NCBI RefSeq assembly: GCF_002865645.1
Contig: NW_020194588.1
Location: 124,001 to 188,000 of the forward strand
From: Hyaloscypha bicolor E
Lineage: Eukaryota > Ascomycota > Leotiomycetes > Helotiales > Hyaloscyphaceae
Direction of reading: 5' to 3'
Length of the DNA: 64,000 nucleotides
The position numbers were made by a program, and so were the translations under genes. Below the pieces are notes generated by a model that was given only the letters and a program-made list of their open reading frames with translations, did no database searches and was not told the origin of the DNA. This document shows positions 1 through 12,220 of the stretch, piece by piece (the first letter of the stretch is position 1; the number at the start of each line of letters is the position of its first letter).

Positions 1-116
1 TTTTTGCACCATCTCCCTACTTATATACTAACCCGCATTAAACTACAATCACGTGTTTCTACCAAGAGATTCATTCATTTAACAGTAACGTACTTGTAAT
101 ACCCTATGTAAACAAA

Positions 117-290
117 GTGAAAGGGGAAACTATCCCGCTGCTAGAAGCTTCCAGAAAGGGATTGTGCCCTGAAACGAAGTGAAAAGGGAAACTATCCCGC
201 TGCCGGGAGGCTCGCTGACGGCCCTTGGTGGGCTGGTGCGGTGCGCACCACCAAACCGGTTGCCAAGCTTCCTGAAAGGGATCGTATTGC
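117..290. repeat. degenerate direct repeats in left flank
   Basis: Two short modules each occur twice. Copies at 117-141 and 179-203 share the core GGGAAACTATCCCGCTGC. Copies at 145-168 and 265-290 share AAGCTTCC followed by GAAAGGGAT. The order is A-B-A-B with different spacing, so this looks like an old duplication. No coding potential is seen in 1-538 beyond antisense chance ORFs. The stretch probably holds the upstream region of the gene that starts at 539. Confidence 0.5.
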
Positions 291-538
291 ACGTGATGTA
301 CTGTTTTGGCTTAGTGGCCATGCAGTGGTGGAACTCTCGGGTTTGCCATAATTAGAAAGTTGAGCGCGGGGCGTTCAGCCTCCTCACTACTTTTGTCGAC
401 GCCATAGTCTGGCGCTAATTTTAGCTGAATTGAGACGTCGAAAATATGCTTTGAACTTCTCAGGTGCCTTAGATCGCGACGATTACAGGAGAATTTATAT
501 ATTTACATTCAGAGATTGTCTTACAGCGGACGTCTGTG

Positions 539-1773
539 ATGGGGAACGAGTGCATTGAAGTTGGTGACGCGAATCCCGACATCGCTGGAATAGGAGTGCG
601 TTCACCATGCCCTGCTTTGAATGTGGAGCTGAAAGCCAACCTCCAGATTCTTCTATCATTCGGAATCCAAGCACTGCTCACAATTATCATCTCAGCCTTC
701 TCATTTGGTTTCGAAACCGTGGCTCTAAAGCCAGAATTCTTATGTCGACCTTCAGACACTTGGATTCAGCTTCAAGAAACTGCGAAAACGTTACTTCAAA
801 CCAACAGCGATGTACAGACTATGACAGGTTTGTTTTAAAGAGATCAAAACAGACCGGGAGTTAACGACTGAAGGCATTTCTCTATTAATCAGTGCGCTAG
901 TCCAGATCAAGACCCTTACTTTTTACCATCTACACCTTGTTTACGACACTGTGTCATTTGTTGCGTAAGTAATAAGTACTTGCCCTTATAAAGGACCATT
1001 CTTCTCACATTGTTGCTCTTAGAATCTCAAACTGTGCAGCAGCTGTCTGCTCGCTGGATCCAAAAACTACGGCTGGCATCGTCCGCTACTATTTGATTGC
1101 GATATGGTCAGTTCTCTACCTAACCTATACATCGCTCTTCGGTAAGCGATTACAGTCCTGGGACTACAGCACCCCAGGCCATTGCTACAACACGCATCAT
1201 CTTGCCCTTCCTTCCGCTCGGCATCCATCCGTTGACAACGTCTATATTGCAATCACGTGTTTCTACATATTCGCAACAATCAGCTTGGCCACTGGTTTCA
1301 CTAAGCTTCTTAATATGAGTGAAGACAGCACATCCACCGGGCTCATGGCACTATTTTCGAAGAGGGGAGGACTTCCGTGGGCAAATCTATATACTAGGGC
1401 CACAGGATTATTTTCGAGGATGGGAGGACAGGGTCGGTGGTCCAGGGGCCTTCTCGCAGTCTTGGAGAATCTCCAAGAAACCAAAGTCAGCGACTTCTTG
1501 CAGCATCACCGAAAACCACTACTTCTAGTGGTTACTTTCGTCCAGTTCCCTGTGCACGTTTACTCGATCTTCATGCTCCGGAAATCAAACGAGGGCTTGT
1601 TAATCAGTGGTCATACGGAGCAAGAATGGGGCTTCGGTCAAGTTGCCGCTATGGTTCTGCTGGCGCCCAACGTAATTGGGATTGTTGTTGCTGTTAACGG
1701 TTAGTTTTCCCTTCTGACTCAATAGTCAGAGACTTAACGAATACTGAAAAAAAAGCTAATAGAGTATTTCTAG
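539..1773 (+). CDS. fungal polytopic membrane protein, hypothetical
   Basis: Proposed exons are 539-595, 647-827, 874-964, 1023-1699 and a short last exon 1763-1773, giving about 338 residues. Introns are 51, 46, 58 and 63 bp with GT-AG ends, and the frame is continuous across them. The N-terminus carries the motif NPDIAGIG directly before a long hydrophobic segment (LLSFGIQALLTIIISAFSF). Later hydrophobic stretches include VRYYLIAIWSVLYLTY, VYIAITCFYIFATISLATGF and QVAAMVLLAPNVIGIVVAV, so it is an integral membrane protein with several passes. I recall NPDIAGIG as typical of an uncharacterised family of fungal membrane proteins; no biochemical role is known to me. The 3' end is uncertain: either the TAG at 1702-1704 is used, or the GTTAGT donor at 1700 is spliced to a tiny exon ending in Glu-Tyr-Phe. 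The gene ends where AT-rich DNA begins, so its tail may be RIP-damaged. Confidence 0.65.
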
Positions 1774-2504
1774 ATTTTATCACTTAGCAGCCTCGAGCTA
1801 ACGAGATAGAGGAAGGGCGGAAGAGGAGCAGTGGCGAGGATAACGAGTGGGAAGAAGAGCAGAAGTAACGCTAGAATAGTACTAAGAGGGGGGTAAGTCT
1901 TTAAAGTCGATATTTTTACTATAGTATATCTTAGGCTAGAAATCTTTGCTCTCATTTCACTTTTGCTTGACTGCTGCGTTGTTTCAGGGCAACAACGTGC
2001 GGAGCGCGCGTTACTAGTTAATAAGGGAATATTCTGGGTCGGAGGTCGATTTTGTAGACAGTCGCCACGTGACGCTTGAGACGCATTACGCTATTAAGAA
2101 CTAATTCCTTAGCCTTGTAGATAGGATAGTTATAGGGGATCCGCTACTTTATTAGTACCTCGCGTGAGTAAATATTCTTGATATGGTTCCATATATGCGA
2201 AATGCAGCGAAATTTACGTATTTATTTCTATATAAGAGCCGCTTATTACTAATATAGAATATGTACTAGATATTTTTATAGATAAGGGGAAACTTATTAG
2301 CCGGTGGAAATGAATTAAGAGCAGGAGTGAGAGTAGAAACGGGAGATTCTTTCTTGAGAGAATTCTTATAAGCCAGAGTAAACTACTATTAATAAGTTAG
2401 AAGCTCTTATTATAAGGCAAGTATAATCTAAAGATTAATAATATAGACTTTTCGAGTAATATTAACTTGAGAACTAAGGTCTTTAAAGAAATTATAAAGA
2501 ACTG
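1774..2504. other. intergenic, transition into AT-rich DNA
   Basis: No gene is supported here. GC content falls steadily from left to right. A short purine-rich stretch at 1793-1868 could encode an acidic tail of the preceding gene, but no frame-preserving splice was found. A less mutated patch at 1978-2100 contains a CACGTG hexamer at about 2068. The rest is AT-rich sequence without recognisable coding motifs. Confidence 0.5.
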
Positions 2505-2957
2505 GTTATAACTAGTATAAGAAATAAATAGATTAGATTAGATTAATAGCTACTAATCTAATCTATCTATGAAAATTTCTTATTAATTATATTCTATTTA
2601 CGAATTAGTTAAGCTAATTATAAATATTTATAAATACCTTAATTAATATATATGTAACCACTATATATAATAGGCTAATTTAATTAGGTAAGGATCTGGC
2701 TCGAGTATTACTTTATTCCTAGAGAGAAAAGCTTACTAAGGCAATACTAGAGCAAGAACCTTACTTAATTAGACTAGCCTATCACGTGCTATAGTCACGT
2801 GTATATTAATTAAGGTATTCATAAATAATTATAATTAATTATTCTAATTTAATTAATTTATAAATATTTATAAATAGTATAAATAGAATTTAATTAATAT
2901 AATACTTATATAAATTAATTAATTAATCTAATTAATTTTTTGTATACTAGTTATAAC
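2505..2957. repeat. imperfect foldback (long inverted repeat)
   Basis: The left arm (about 2505-2715) and the reverse complement of the right arm (about 2748-2957) match in order over many blocks: GTTATAACTAGTATA at the ends, then TTCTATTTA, ATAAATATTTATAAAT, AATACCTTAATTAATATA, ATAGGCTA and AATTARGTAAGG towards the centre. Most differences are transitions. This is the form expected of an old foldback or MITE-type element after RIP. No coding region lies between the arms, which are separated by about 30 bases. Confidence 0.6.
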
Positions 2958-4118
2958 TGTATTTATTTTTCGAGCTAATATTTAATAATAGGCTCGGCTT
3001 TCTTTTTTATTATAATTTCATTTAATAGTTTATTTAATTACTTTTCTATTATTTTATTATGAATAGAAAAAAGGTAATTCTTCTAATATTTAGCCTTAAG
3101 CTTGTTTTATAGGCTCTTTATTATAGCTTTAAGTTATTAGTTAAGTTTTTTATATATCTTTTTAATTCTTTTAGATACTTAATTAATAAACTTGTACTTT
3201 TATTTAATTCGAGTATATAACTTCTTGAATTATTACTTAAAAATAATAATTTCTGGATTTATATCAAGAAATTAATTTATTATTTCTCGGAGAACTTTTT
3301 TTAAAATATTAAAGTTATATTAAATATTTATATAAATAAAGGCCCGAATTAGTCTATTATTAATAATATTATTTTTAAAATAAACGTTTTATATATTAAA
3401 TTTAATAACTTAATTATTATATATTTTATAAAGAAATTATATCTTATAATTTAATTATATATTATATTTAAGGCCTTATTTGAAATAATTATTAGCTTAA
3501 AATTTTTTTTATAATATAATTTAAAATATATAGTATTAATAATATTAATATAGCCTAAATAAAAATAATAGCTTATTAGCTTGTTTTTAAAGCTTATATC
3601 TTATTTAAAATAGTTTAAATAAAAGATATATTTTAAATAAATTATAAGTTTAGTTTTTAACTTTACTTAATTATTTATAATTTAGGCTAACTTTTAAAAA
3701 ACTAGTTATTTAAGCTATTTCGGCTTCTAATAAACTTTTATTACTTTTATATTTTGGTTTTTTAGGTTTATAATAAAAAGAGCTTAATAAATATATAATT
3801 ATTAATAAAAATTATATTATTATAAATTATATAAATTAAAATATAAGAAAAGAATTCTTTTTAAAAAGAAAAATTATATTATAAGAATTATATTAGCTAA
3901 AACTCGAGATATTTTATAAAAATAAATCTTTTTTATTTTATTTCAAATTTTATATAATTTAGAAATAAATATTTCTATAATAAAATACTTTATATTTTTG
4001 CTTTATTTTCTTAAACTTACTAGATTTAATAATATTCGAGTTCTAATATAAAAGCTATTTATATTTATTAAGCTTAATTATATAATATTTAATTATACTT
4101 ATTTATACTTTTATTAAT

Positions 4119-4120
<2 letters not shown>
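2958..4120. other. AT-rich RIPed repeat debris
   Basis: The sequence is almost all A and T, with residual CpG (TCGA, CTCGAG) but very few CpA or TpG dinucleotides. No open frame longer than about 60 codons is present. This fits an old transposon copy that RIP has destroyed. I could not assign it to a family by reading. Confidence 0.5.

Positions 4121-4211
<91 letters not shown>
4121..4211. repeat. (ATT)n microsatellite, about 30 copies
   Basis: An uninterrupted run of the trinucleotide ATT extends for about 90 bases, immediately left of the outer Gypsy LTR. It is interrupted only at its ends. Confidence 0.95.
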
Positions 4212-4212
<1 letters not shown>

Positions 4213-4257
4213 TTTTTAAAGAAATATTTTTATTAGCTTTATTTTATTAATATAATA

Positions 4258-4509
4258 TATATAATAAACCTCGAATATTACAAGTACTAATTAAGGAAAT
4301 TAATAACTCTTTAATACTATAATTATACTACTATTTATATTATAGGCTTTAGGCTAATAAATTATTAAATATATATATTATTAGAAGCGTTTATTTAAAA
4401 AAAGCTTTTCTAAATCTTATAAAAAATAGTTTTATATTAAATTTAATATTATAACTTTTTAATTTATTAATTTATTCTATTATTTTATTATTTACTAATA
4501 AATACCTTA
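4258..4509 (+). repeat. 5' LTR of Gypsy element 1
   Basis: It shares long blocks with 26361-26622, including TATATAATAAACCTCGAATATTAC at its start (18 of these bases are quoted here as AATAAACCTCGAATATTA) and TTTACTAATAAATACCTTA at its end. The 252- and 262-bp copies differ mainly by transitions and small indels. Confidence 0.75.
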
Positions 4510-4861
4510 TAAGCTAGTTTTTTTGCTTTTAAAGAAAATAATTTAATAAGTAATTATATTTCGAAATCTATAAAATATATAATTTTTTATTAAAGCTATT
4601 TTTATAAAAGAAATTAACTAAATTAATTCTAATATTAGTAATAATAGAGGCTTATTTAATACTTTAATAAGGCTTTTTAAAAGCCTTTAAAAGCTAATAA
4701 TAATAATAAGAATAATTCTAATAATAATTAAGAATTATAATTAATACTTAATTTATTATTATTTAAACTATAAAATAAAGCTTATATATTAAAGTTAATA
4801 CATTTTAATAAAAGCAAGAATTAGTAAATATAATTAATTAATATATTTTATAATTAAAATA

Positions 4862-5756
4862 ATCGTATGTTAGGACTTGTACTAAAGCCCCTGTATCCTT
4901 ACGGGTTTAGTACGTATTAGTAATACGGTCGAAAATCAGTAATATAGTCATTTTTTGAAATACTAATTTTTAGAATTTTAGTACAAATCACAGAAAAATA
5001 TTTTATAGTTTATATAGAATTTATACTATAATTAATAAATAAAATTCTCTTACTTTTATATTACATATATATATAGTAAAAAATAGTGGAAATATTATAT
5101 ACTTTACCTTATTGGCGACCCCTCCAAAATACTATGATTTTAAGAAATTAATTAATTATATAACTACTATCTCCTAATTCATATATCTAATAATTATCTT
5201 CTCCCCATTAGTATCTGATCTAACTATATTACCAAAGCCATTATTATAAAATGAAGGTAGAAGGGGGGGTAGCTTGACAAAACCAAGCTCTCTAGCTAGT
5301 ATTTATTATTATATACAAACATATATTGCCTGGTAGGTAGACGCACTCTCCGCCAGAATCTTGTTTGCCGCCGCCCGAACCGTCTTGAGATTAGCTTTAT
5401 AGCCTAAATAGATCAGGAAATCGATAAATTACTTGAGGTCCTTCTTCTGGTCAGAATTAAGGGTTTTGTTATAGCTCCCTTTGGTGTTTTGTGGTTTTCG
5501 TCCAGCCAAACGCGCTTCCAGAGTCGATATTTTACCCTGAATTAATGCGCAATCGCAGATTTTTTGATATGTGGGTTCCTGGTATAGAGATCGGAGACCT
5601 GGGCTATCCTTTACCCTTCTTCTGGGTTATATTTGGCCATGGTATTAATATTTAATTAATTAAAATCGATAAATGAGAGAAAAAAGCGACCATATTACTA
5701 ATATGCACTAAACCCGCAGGGACACAGGGGCTTTAGTGCAAGTCCTGACGCACGAT
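4862..5756. mobile_element. pogo/Fot1-like DNA transposon derivative with 70-bp TIRs
   Basis: Terminal inverted repeats of about 70 bp lie at 4862-4931 and 5687-5756. Both are flanked by TA (4860-4861 and 5757-5758), the target duplication used by Tc1/mariner/pogo elements. The right TIR is nearly intact (ends with CCTGACGCACGAT), while the left copy differs mainly by C-to-T and G-to-A changes. The interior holds a truncated transposase start on the - strand. At 895 bp it is too short for the usual full transposase of 500 or more residues, so it is an internally deleted copy. It sits inside Gypsy element 1 and is far less AT-rich than its host, so it arrived later. Confidence 0.8.
5335..5640 (-). 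pseudogene. truncated pogo/Tc1-type transposase N-terminus
   Basis: Reading from an ATG at 5638-5640 gives MAKYNPEE followed by a stop, and then further helix-turn-helix-like segments. In a neighbouring frame the stretch SYNKTLNSDQKKDLK is followed by FLIYLGYKANLKTVRAAANK, which resembles the Tc5-type DNA-binding region at the N-terminus of pogo/Fot1 transposases. At least two stops and one frame change interrupt it. No DDE catalytic region is present. It lies between the two 70-bp TIRs and would have supplied end recognition in the parent element. Confidence 0.6.
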
Positions 5757-7772
5757 TAATATAAGAATATTTTTTAAAATATCTTATAATTTATTATATT
5801 TCGTAAAAACTTTATTTATAAGTTTATTTTATTTTTCTTAATAATTTCCATTAAAGAACTTCCTAAAATGAAATTAGAACTTATTTCTTTTTCTAATATA
5901 ATAAGCTTTAAAAGTAATTTTAATACTATTTATTAAAAGTTATTATATAATATTTTAAAAATATATTTAAATTAAAAGAAACTTTTTAAATTTCGAATAT
6001 TTAATTTATATTATAAAAAGTCTTTTAAGAAATAAATAATATTTATATTTTTTTAAAAGTAATTTTTAGAACCTAATCTTAAACTTATAATAAATAGTTT
6101 TCTCGAATTAATTTTATTATAAGTACTTTTAAAAACAAACTTTATAATACTTAAAAGGCTATAATAAAGTAAAGCCTATTAGTATATAAGATTTATTAAA
6201 AGTAATTTAAGGTCTATTTAGTAAATATACTTTAAATACCTTAAATTTATTAGTAAAATATCTTTAAAGAACTTCGAGATCTTTATTAAAAGAATAATAA
6301 AATAATTATTAAATTATATACTTGAATAATTAGTTTTAAAGTTAATTAGAATTTATATTTTAAAAGGAATTAAATTCGAATTCTTAATATTACTTTATTT
6401 AATTATAAGATTTATTAAATACTTATATTTATTTTCTTAAGAAATAAGGAAATATCTATTTTCAAGTAACTTAAAAAAGCTTAGAAAGCAAAATATATTA
6501 CTTATTCTAAATTAAGGAAAATAAAGATAAGGAAATTTAGTAAAAGTACCTTTACTTTTAAGAACTTTAATTTAGTGAATTCTAATTTATAAGACTATTA
6601 AAAAAAGAAAGAAAAGTTCCGAAAATTATATTAGAATTCTTTAAATAATACTTTAATTTCTTTTAGGCCTTATTATAATACTAGTTTTATTTTAAATTTA
6701 ATTTATTAAATCTATAATTAGAAAAATTACTTTTTAAAAAATAAAAAATATTTCAAATATAATAAATAGGCTTAATAAAACTCTAATAAGGCCAAGATTA
6801 TAGAAAGGCTAAAGTATTTATAAAAGCAGGTTTATATTATTATTATAAAAAAGTGCTTTAAAAAAGACTTTCTTAAAAAATAAAGAAAAATAAAGCCAAA
6901 TTTTAAATATTAATAATTTTAGTTATAATAAAAAAGATATATTATTTTATATAATTATTTAAATAAGATTAATATAGCTATAAATAAATATCTTAGAAAT
7001 ATATAATAAACTTAATAATATTAAATTAAATTATAATTTCTTTAATAATAATTGAATTTAAAGCTAAGGCTTTATTATTTTAGCTAAATATAATTAAGAA
7101 TTTATAATTTTTTATAAAAACGAATTCGAGATTTATTAAGCTTATAATCTTAAAATATTTATTATAAATAATTATAATAAAACACGTTTTTTTAAGCTTT
7201 AGTTTTATAAATATAAAAATGTTAGCTTTTATAGCCTCGTTTTTAGTATAGAACTTTATAAAAGAATTATTATATAATATATATACTTTATATTAAGAAA
7301 TAATAAATATATATATTTATATAATTTAATAATATTAAAATCCTAATACTAAAAGAATTTAATAAAAAGCTTAACTTATATTTTAAGCTAATATTTCAAG
7401 TTTCATTTTTAATTAAAGTAAATATAATTATTTTAGATAATAAGCTTTATATATTTATAATAATTATTAAGTCTTTATTTTATTATATAATTCTAATAAT
7501 ACTAAATAAAAGTTTTTAATATAGTAAATTAATATTCTATAAAAGGAAGCTTTAGAAATACTTATTATAAAAAGGAAATTATAATATAATAAAAACTTAT
7601 ATAAAGTATATAAAAGTATAAAGCATAATTTAATAATTTAATAATAAAAATAATATAATAAATAATAAAGTATAAATAGTATATAAATATATAAAAGCTT
7701 AATTACTTAAATATATAAAGGAATTATTATTTAGAATTATAGAAAAGCTAGTTTTATTATATAATTTTCGCA

Positions 7773-7810
7773 AGTTATATATAAAAGGCCCTGGCTTTTA
7801 ATATATAACT
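7773..7810. repeat. short AT-rich palindrome, copy 1
   Basis: The left arm AGTTATATATAAAAGGCC (7773-7790) pairs with GGCTTTTAATATATAACT (7793-7810), with one-base offsets. Related palindromes occur at 11790-11827 and 25213-25248. Confidence 0.6.
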
Positions 7811-8089
7811 AAAACTTGAAAATTACTAAAATAAAGCTATTTTTTAAAATATAACTTACTATATTATATTATATATCTTTAAAATAATAAATACGAATTT
7901 TTTTTAAAGGTTTTTAATTTTAGTAATATTAAATACTTTATTAATATAAATAATATAATTTTATATAAATCTTTATATAATTTATTAAAAATTTAACTAA
8001 AAGTATTATATTTGTATTTATAAGATATATTTTACAAATATTAAATAAGGCTTAATAAAAGCTTTATAAGAATACTTATTTTTTTTATT

Positions 8090-10250
8090 TCTAAAAAAGA
8101 ATAAAGAATTATATCTTTATATTAATTTTTATAAACTTAATTAAGTTATAATTAAAAATTAATATTTGCTTTCTTTTATTAATAAAACCCTTAATTAGCT
8201 TTAAGAAATAAAGATTTTTATAAAATTAAATCTTAAAAATATATATTATTAAATAAGAATTTATAAAAAATACAAATAAAAAATGACTTTTAGAACTCGC
8301 TATAATTATTTTAAATACCTTATAATAGCTTTTAAATTAGCTAATATATTAGTTATATTTATAAGATTTTTAAATTATTTTATAATTATTTATTCTTGAA
8401 ATAAAAATAAATATTATAATTATATTTACTAAATTCTTATTAGGTTATATAAAAATAACTTATTTTATAAATTTAGTAAATTCAAGTTTAATATTAAGAA
8501 AATCGAATTCTTAGGCTTTTTTATTAAAATAAAAGATATTTAAATAAATTCTAAATAAGTTTATAATATTATTAAATAACTAAAACTAGAATTATTTTCT
8601 AATATTTAAATATTTCTTAAATTTACTAATTTCTATTATAAATTTATTTATTATTATTTTTTAAATAATTATAAGCTTAATAAATTTCTTAAAAGAAATA
8701 AAAAAGGGCCAAAAATCTGGTTTCTTTATATAAATAAATAAAGTTATTAAAAGCTTTTATTATAATACTCATTTTAATTTTTTTAAGAAAATTTATATTA
8801 AAACTAATATATTAAAATTCGCAATTACTAGTATTATTTTATAATAAGTTAATTCTAGTAATAACTTAAAGAAAATCTAATATTTAGTAATATTCTAGTC
8901 TCGAAAATTCTTTAGAGCCAAACCTAATTATAGTACTTATAATAAGGAATTACTTATAATTATTAAAGCCTTTAAATATTAATATTAATATTTTAATAAA
9001 TTTAGGTTTATAATTAAGATTATTATAGATTATAATAATCTCTAATACTTTATAAAAATAAAGTATCTAAAGAATTATTAAATATATTAAATAATATATT
9101 TTATAATATATAATTTTAATATTATTTATTATAAAGATATATTAAATTTAGTAAATAAATTTAGTAAAGGGCCTAATAATAAAAAAGGTTTTATTAATAT
9201 AACCTAGCTTCTAATCTTTTAAAATAAGTTAAAGAAAACCTTTATAATTATAATTTAGAGATTCTTATAAATATTTAAAGAGTTTCTTCTTTAAAGTAAA
9301 GATTATTTAATACTTACTATATTTATAATAATTAAAGAAAAATATTTATTATAAGATAAGTAAATAAATTATTTTATAAATCCCTTAATTATAAAATTAA
9401 TTAAAAAGCAAGTATAAGAAAATACTTTAAAAGCTTTATTATTATAGCTAAAGTAATAAGAATATTTATAATTATATTATTTAATAAAATCAAAGATTTC
9501 TTAATTTCTCGAGTTTTTAAATTAAATAATTATAAATATTTAATTCCTTATATATAAATATATATAATTACTAAAAGAGCTATAATACTAGCTTTTTTAT
9601 CTAAATCTATTATTTAGATAACTTAGAGAAATAATTCTTAATATTAAAATATCTTGAAATAAAAGCTTAATAAAAAATATTAAAGAAAAAGATAATTTAA
9701 AAAGATAATTTAGGCTTATTTAAATATTATTTAAGAATTATTATATTTAATAATTCCGCTTTATATTAAGAAATTATAAAGCATTATTATAATAATCTAA
9801 TAGTCGACTATTATAAAATAAAATAAACTTTTAAGCTTTTTAAAAGATTTTAATATTAGAAAAATATAAAAAAAGATACTTATAAATATTATTAAGAATA
9901 TAATATTTATTAGAAAGTTAAGGCCAAGAGGCATTTATTATATAATTTGCTTATTAATTTATTATAGGTTTATTATTATATAAAAATCTAATAAAAGATT
10001 TCGATTTTAATATAATTCTTATAATTATTAACTAGTAATTTAAAATAATAAAATATATTATATATTATAAAATTATTAATTTCTTAAGGCTTATTAAAAT
10101 TATATAAGAATATATTTTCTTAACTTTGGGTTCTATTAATAAAATTATTTCTAATTAAAAAACAATATTTATTTAATATATAAATAGTATTTAAATATAG
10201 CTTATTATTCTCAAATAAATAATTAAATAAAAAGGCAAAATTAAACCTTA
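8090..10250 (+). pseudogene. Gypsy element 1 pol remnant (RT, RNase H, integrase)
   Basis: Conceptual reading shows a mutated reverse transcriptase at about 8090-8500, with FRTRYNYFKYLIIAFKLAN in place of the usual R-Y-x-x-F-E-Y motif and its P-F-G-L successor. RNase H follows at about 8790-9100, recognised by SRKFFRAKPNYSTYNKELL. An integrase-like zinc-binding start lies near 9740. The order is that of Ty3/Gypsy pol. Frequent TAA/TAG codons and D-to-N changes match G-to-A RIP mutation. The catalytic residues are lost, so it is inactive. Confidence 0.75.
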
Positions 10251-11343
10251 AAATATTATTTAAGATATTATTATAATATTAAAAAAGATACAAGTTTAAA
10301 AAGCTATTTTTTATAAAATTTATATATAATAACTTAAAATATTAAATATTATAAAATATATCTTTATATATATATATTATAAATATTATTTTTAATTTCT
10401 ATAAAATTCTAAGAATAAAATTATAAAAAAGATATTAGCTATATATAAAAGGCTAAAAACCCTTAAAATAAAATAAAGAAACCTTAAGAATTTATAATAT
10501 TATATATAAAATAACTAGAAATCCTATTATAATAAATATTAATTAGTTAAATATTAAATTTAAAATAAGAAAGCTTAAGCTAAAGTTTATAAATATATTT
10601 ATAATCCTTAAATATATTAGTAATTTAATATATAAGTCAGAATTACTAAATATATATAATTATTTATATTTAATTTTTTATATTTCTTTGAGGAATTTCC
10701 GAAATTAGTAAATAATAATAAAAAACAAGAATAAAAAATAAAAGCTATTATTAATTATTAATATAATAATAAAAGCAAAAAGTAATAATATTTAATTAAA
10801 TAAATAGCCTAGTCTAACGATTATAATATTTAGTTATTTGCTTTTTTTAATCTTAAAATTATATAACTAAAATTATAGCTTAAAATCCGAAATTATTTTT
10901 TAATAATTTCTTAAAATTAAAAAGAATTCTAAATTACTAAAAAAAAAGGCTATTTAAAAGAAAAAAAAGAACCTAAATAGCTAAGAAAAAGCCGGAAATA
11001 ATAATAGAAATACTTTTTTCCTAGATTTTTTTATTTATAAAGATTTTTTAGAATTTTATTAAAGCTTATAAAAATTATATTTAAATTATTAAAAAAAGGC
11101 TTAGAATTAAAAAAAAAATTTAATAAGTAAACTAGTTATAAATATATTAAATAAATAAACTCTAATTTTTATAAATTCCTAATTCCTAAAATAAAAACAC
11201 TAAATACTAGTTCTATTTAGAACTTAATAAAGAATTAAGTAATACTTTTCGAAATTCGCTTATTTTTTAATAAAGTATAATTATATTATAATAATATTAG
11301 TATTAAGAATATTAAAAGAAGTAAATAAAGAACTTATAATAAT

Positions 11344-11368
11344 TATATATATCTTATATATATCTTAT
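11344..11368. repeat. 25-bp direct repeat abutting left Copia LTR
   Basis: The 25 bases ending at 11368 are identical to 24787-24811, and both copies touch the outer edges of the 301-bp LTR pair. Each is made of two ATATATATCTT-like units. It is either an unusually long target duplication or a short tandem repeat at the insertion site. Confidence 0.75.
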
Positions 11369-11669
11369 TATTAGTTTACTAGTAATATATAGTACTATTA
11401 TATAGGTATAGAAATACTAGTTATATTAGTTAGTAAAGTTATTATTATTTAGAAGTAAAAATTATAGTATTATAGTATTAATATGCGATCCCTAAATCTG
11501 CTAAGCCTAAAGAAGTCTAGTCTACTAGTCGAGTTACTAATAGGATGCAAGGTTACATAACTATGTCCTATATCCCATATCCCATTACCTATATCCTATT
11601 ACTTATATCCTGTATCCCGTATCCCGTAACTATATACGTAACTCCCAAAGAAATAGCTATACTAATATT
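11369..11669 (-). repeat. 3' LTR of Copia element
   Basis: It matches 24486-24786 over its whole 301 bp, including TTTACTAGTAATATATAGTA near one edge. Internally it carries a run of short TATCCC/TATCCT units at about 11567-11630. Differences between the two LTRs are mostly transitions. Confidence 0.85.
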
Positions 11670-11789
11670 AGAAACTTTCTAAAAAACGCAAAAAACAGTA
11701 TTTCCCTCTAATTATATACAAATTCCCTAATCCGGCCTAGTACCAGATTTCCCAAATACTTTATATATTTATATTACTTCCGAGATTTT

Positions 11790-11827
11790 AGTTATATACT
11801 AAAGGCCGCGGCCTTTTATATATAACT
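11790..11827. repeat. short GC-centred palindrome, copy 2
   Basis: The arms AGTTATATACTAAAGGCC (11790-11807) and GGCCTTTTATATATAACT (11810-11827) are separated by GC. One mismatch is seen. It lies inside the Copia element, next to its 3' LTR. Confidence 0.75.
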
Positions 11828-11899
11828 TCCCTTTCTATAATATTCTCTTATCTTATATATTTATTTCCTGCTTTATTTATACTTAACCTATTTCTCTAT

Positions 11900-12220
11900 A
11901 TCTAATTATATAGTATTTATATTAATTAGGTACTTGAGAGTATTTATTAGCTTTAATTTCATTATAGAATTAGTAGGATTTAATTCTCTTTTAATCTATT
12001 TGATTTCTATAATCTCTTATTATTTATATATCTAGTAAAGGTATATTATATTAATTATTAGATATTTTTCTCGAATAGTTCCTAATTTAATAAGGTATTC
12101 GTATAATAACTTCGAATCCGTATAGATTACTAATAGTAGTTCTATTTCTAGTATTCTATTAATTATAGATTTGACTAAAGCGCCTATATTAAAGCCATAA
12201 GCTATACTATAGAGTTCCAA
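11900..12220 (-). pseudogene. Copia RNase H remnant
   Basis: A 62-codon open stretch (12032-12220) reads ALVKSIINRILEIELLLV followed by IYTDSKLLYEYLIKLGTI. This is the D-S-K-S-L-Y region of Ty1/Copia RNase H. Downstream, with frame changes, a segment similar to the usual E-I-K-W-I-D and N-P-A-D-A-x-T-K motifs follows and ends near 11900. It is the C-terminal end of the Copia polyprotein on the - strand, and stops interrupt it. Confidence 0.75.

Noticed and set aside
828..852. 25-bp intron in the first membrane-protein gene
   Set aside because: It is too short to be spliced. A 46-bp intron at 828-873 keeps frame and gives a better protein.
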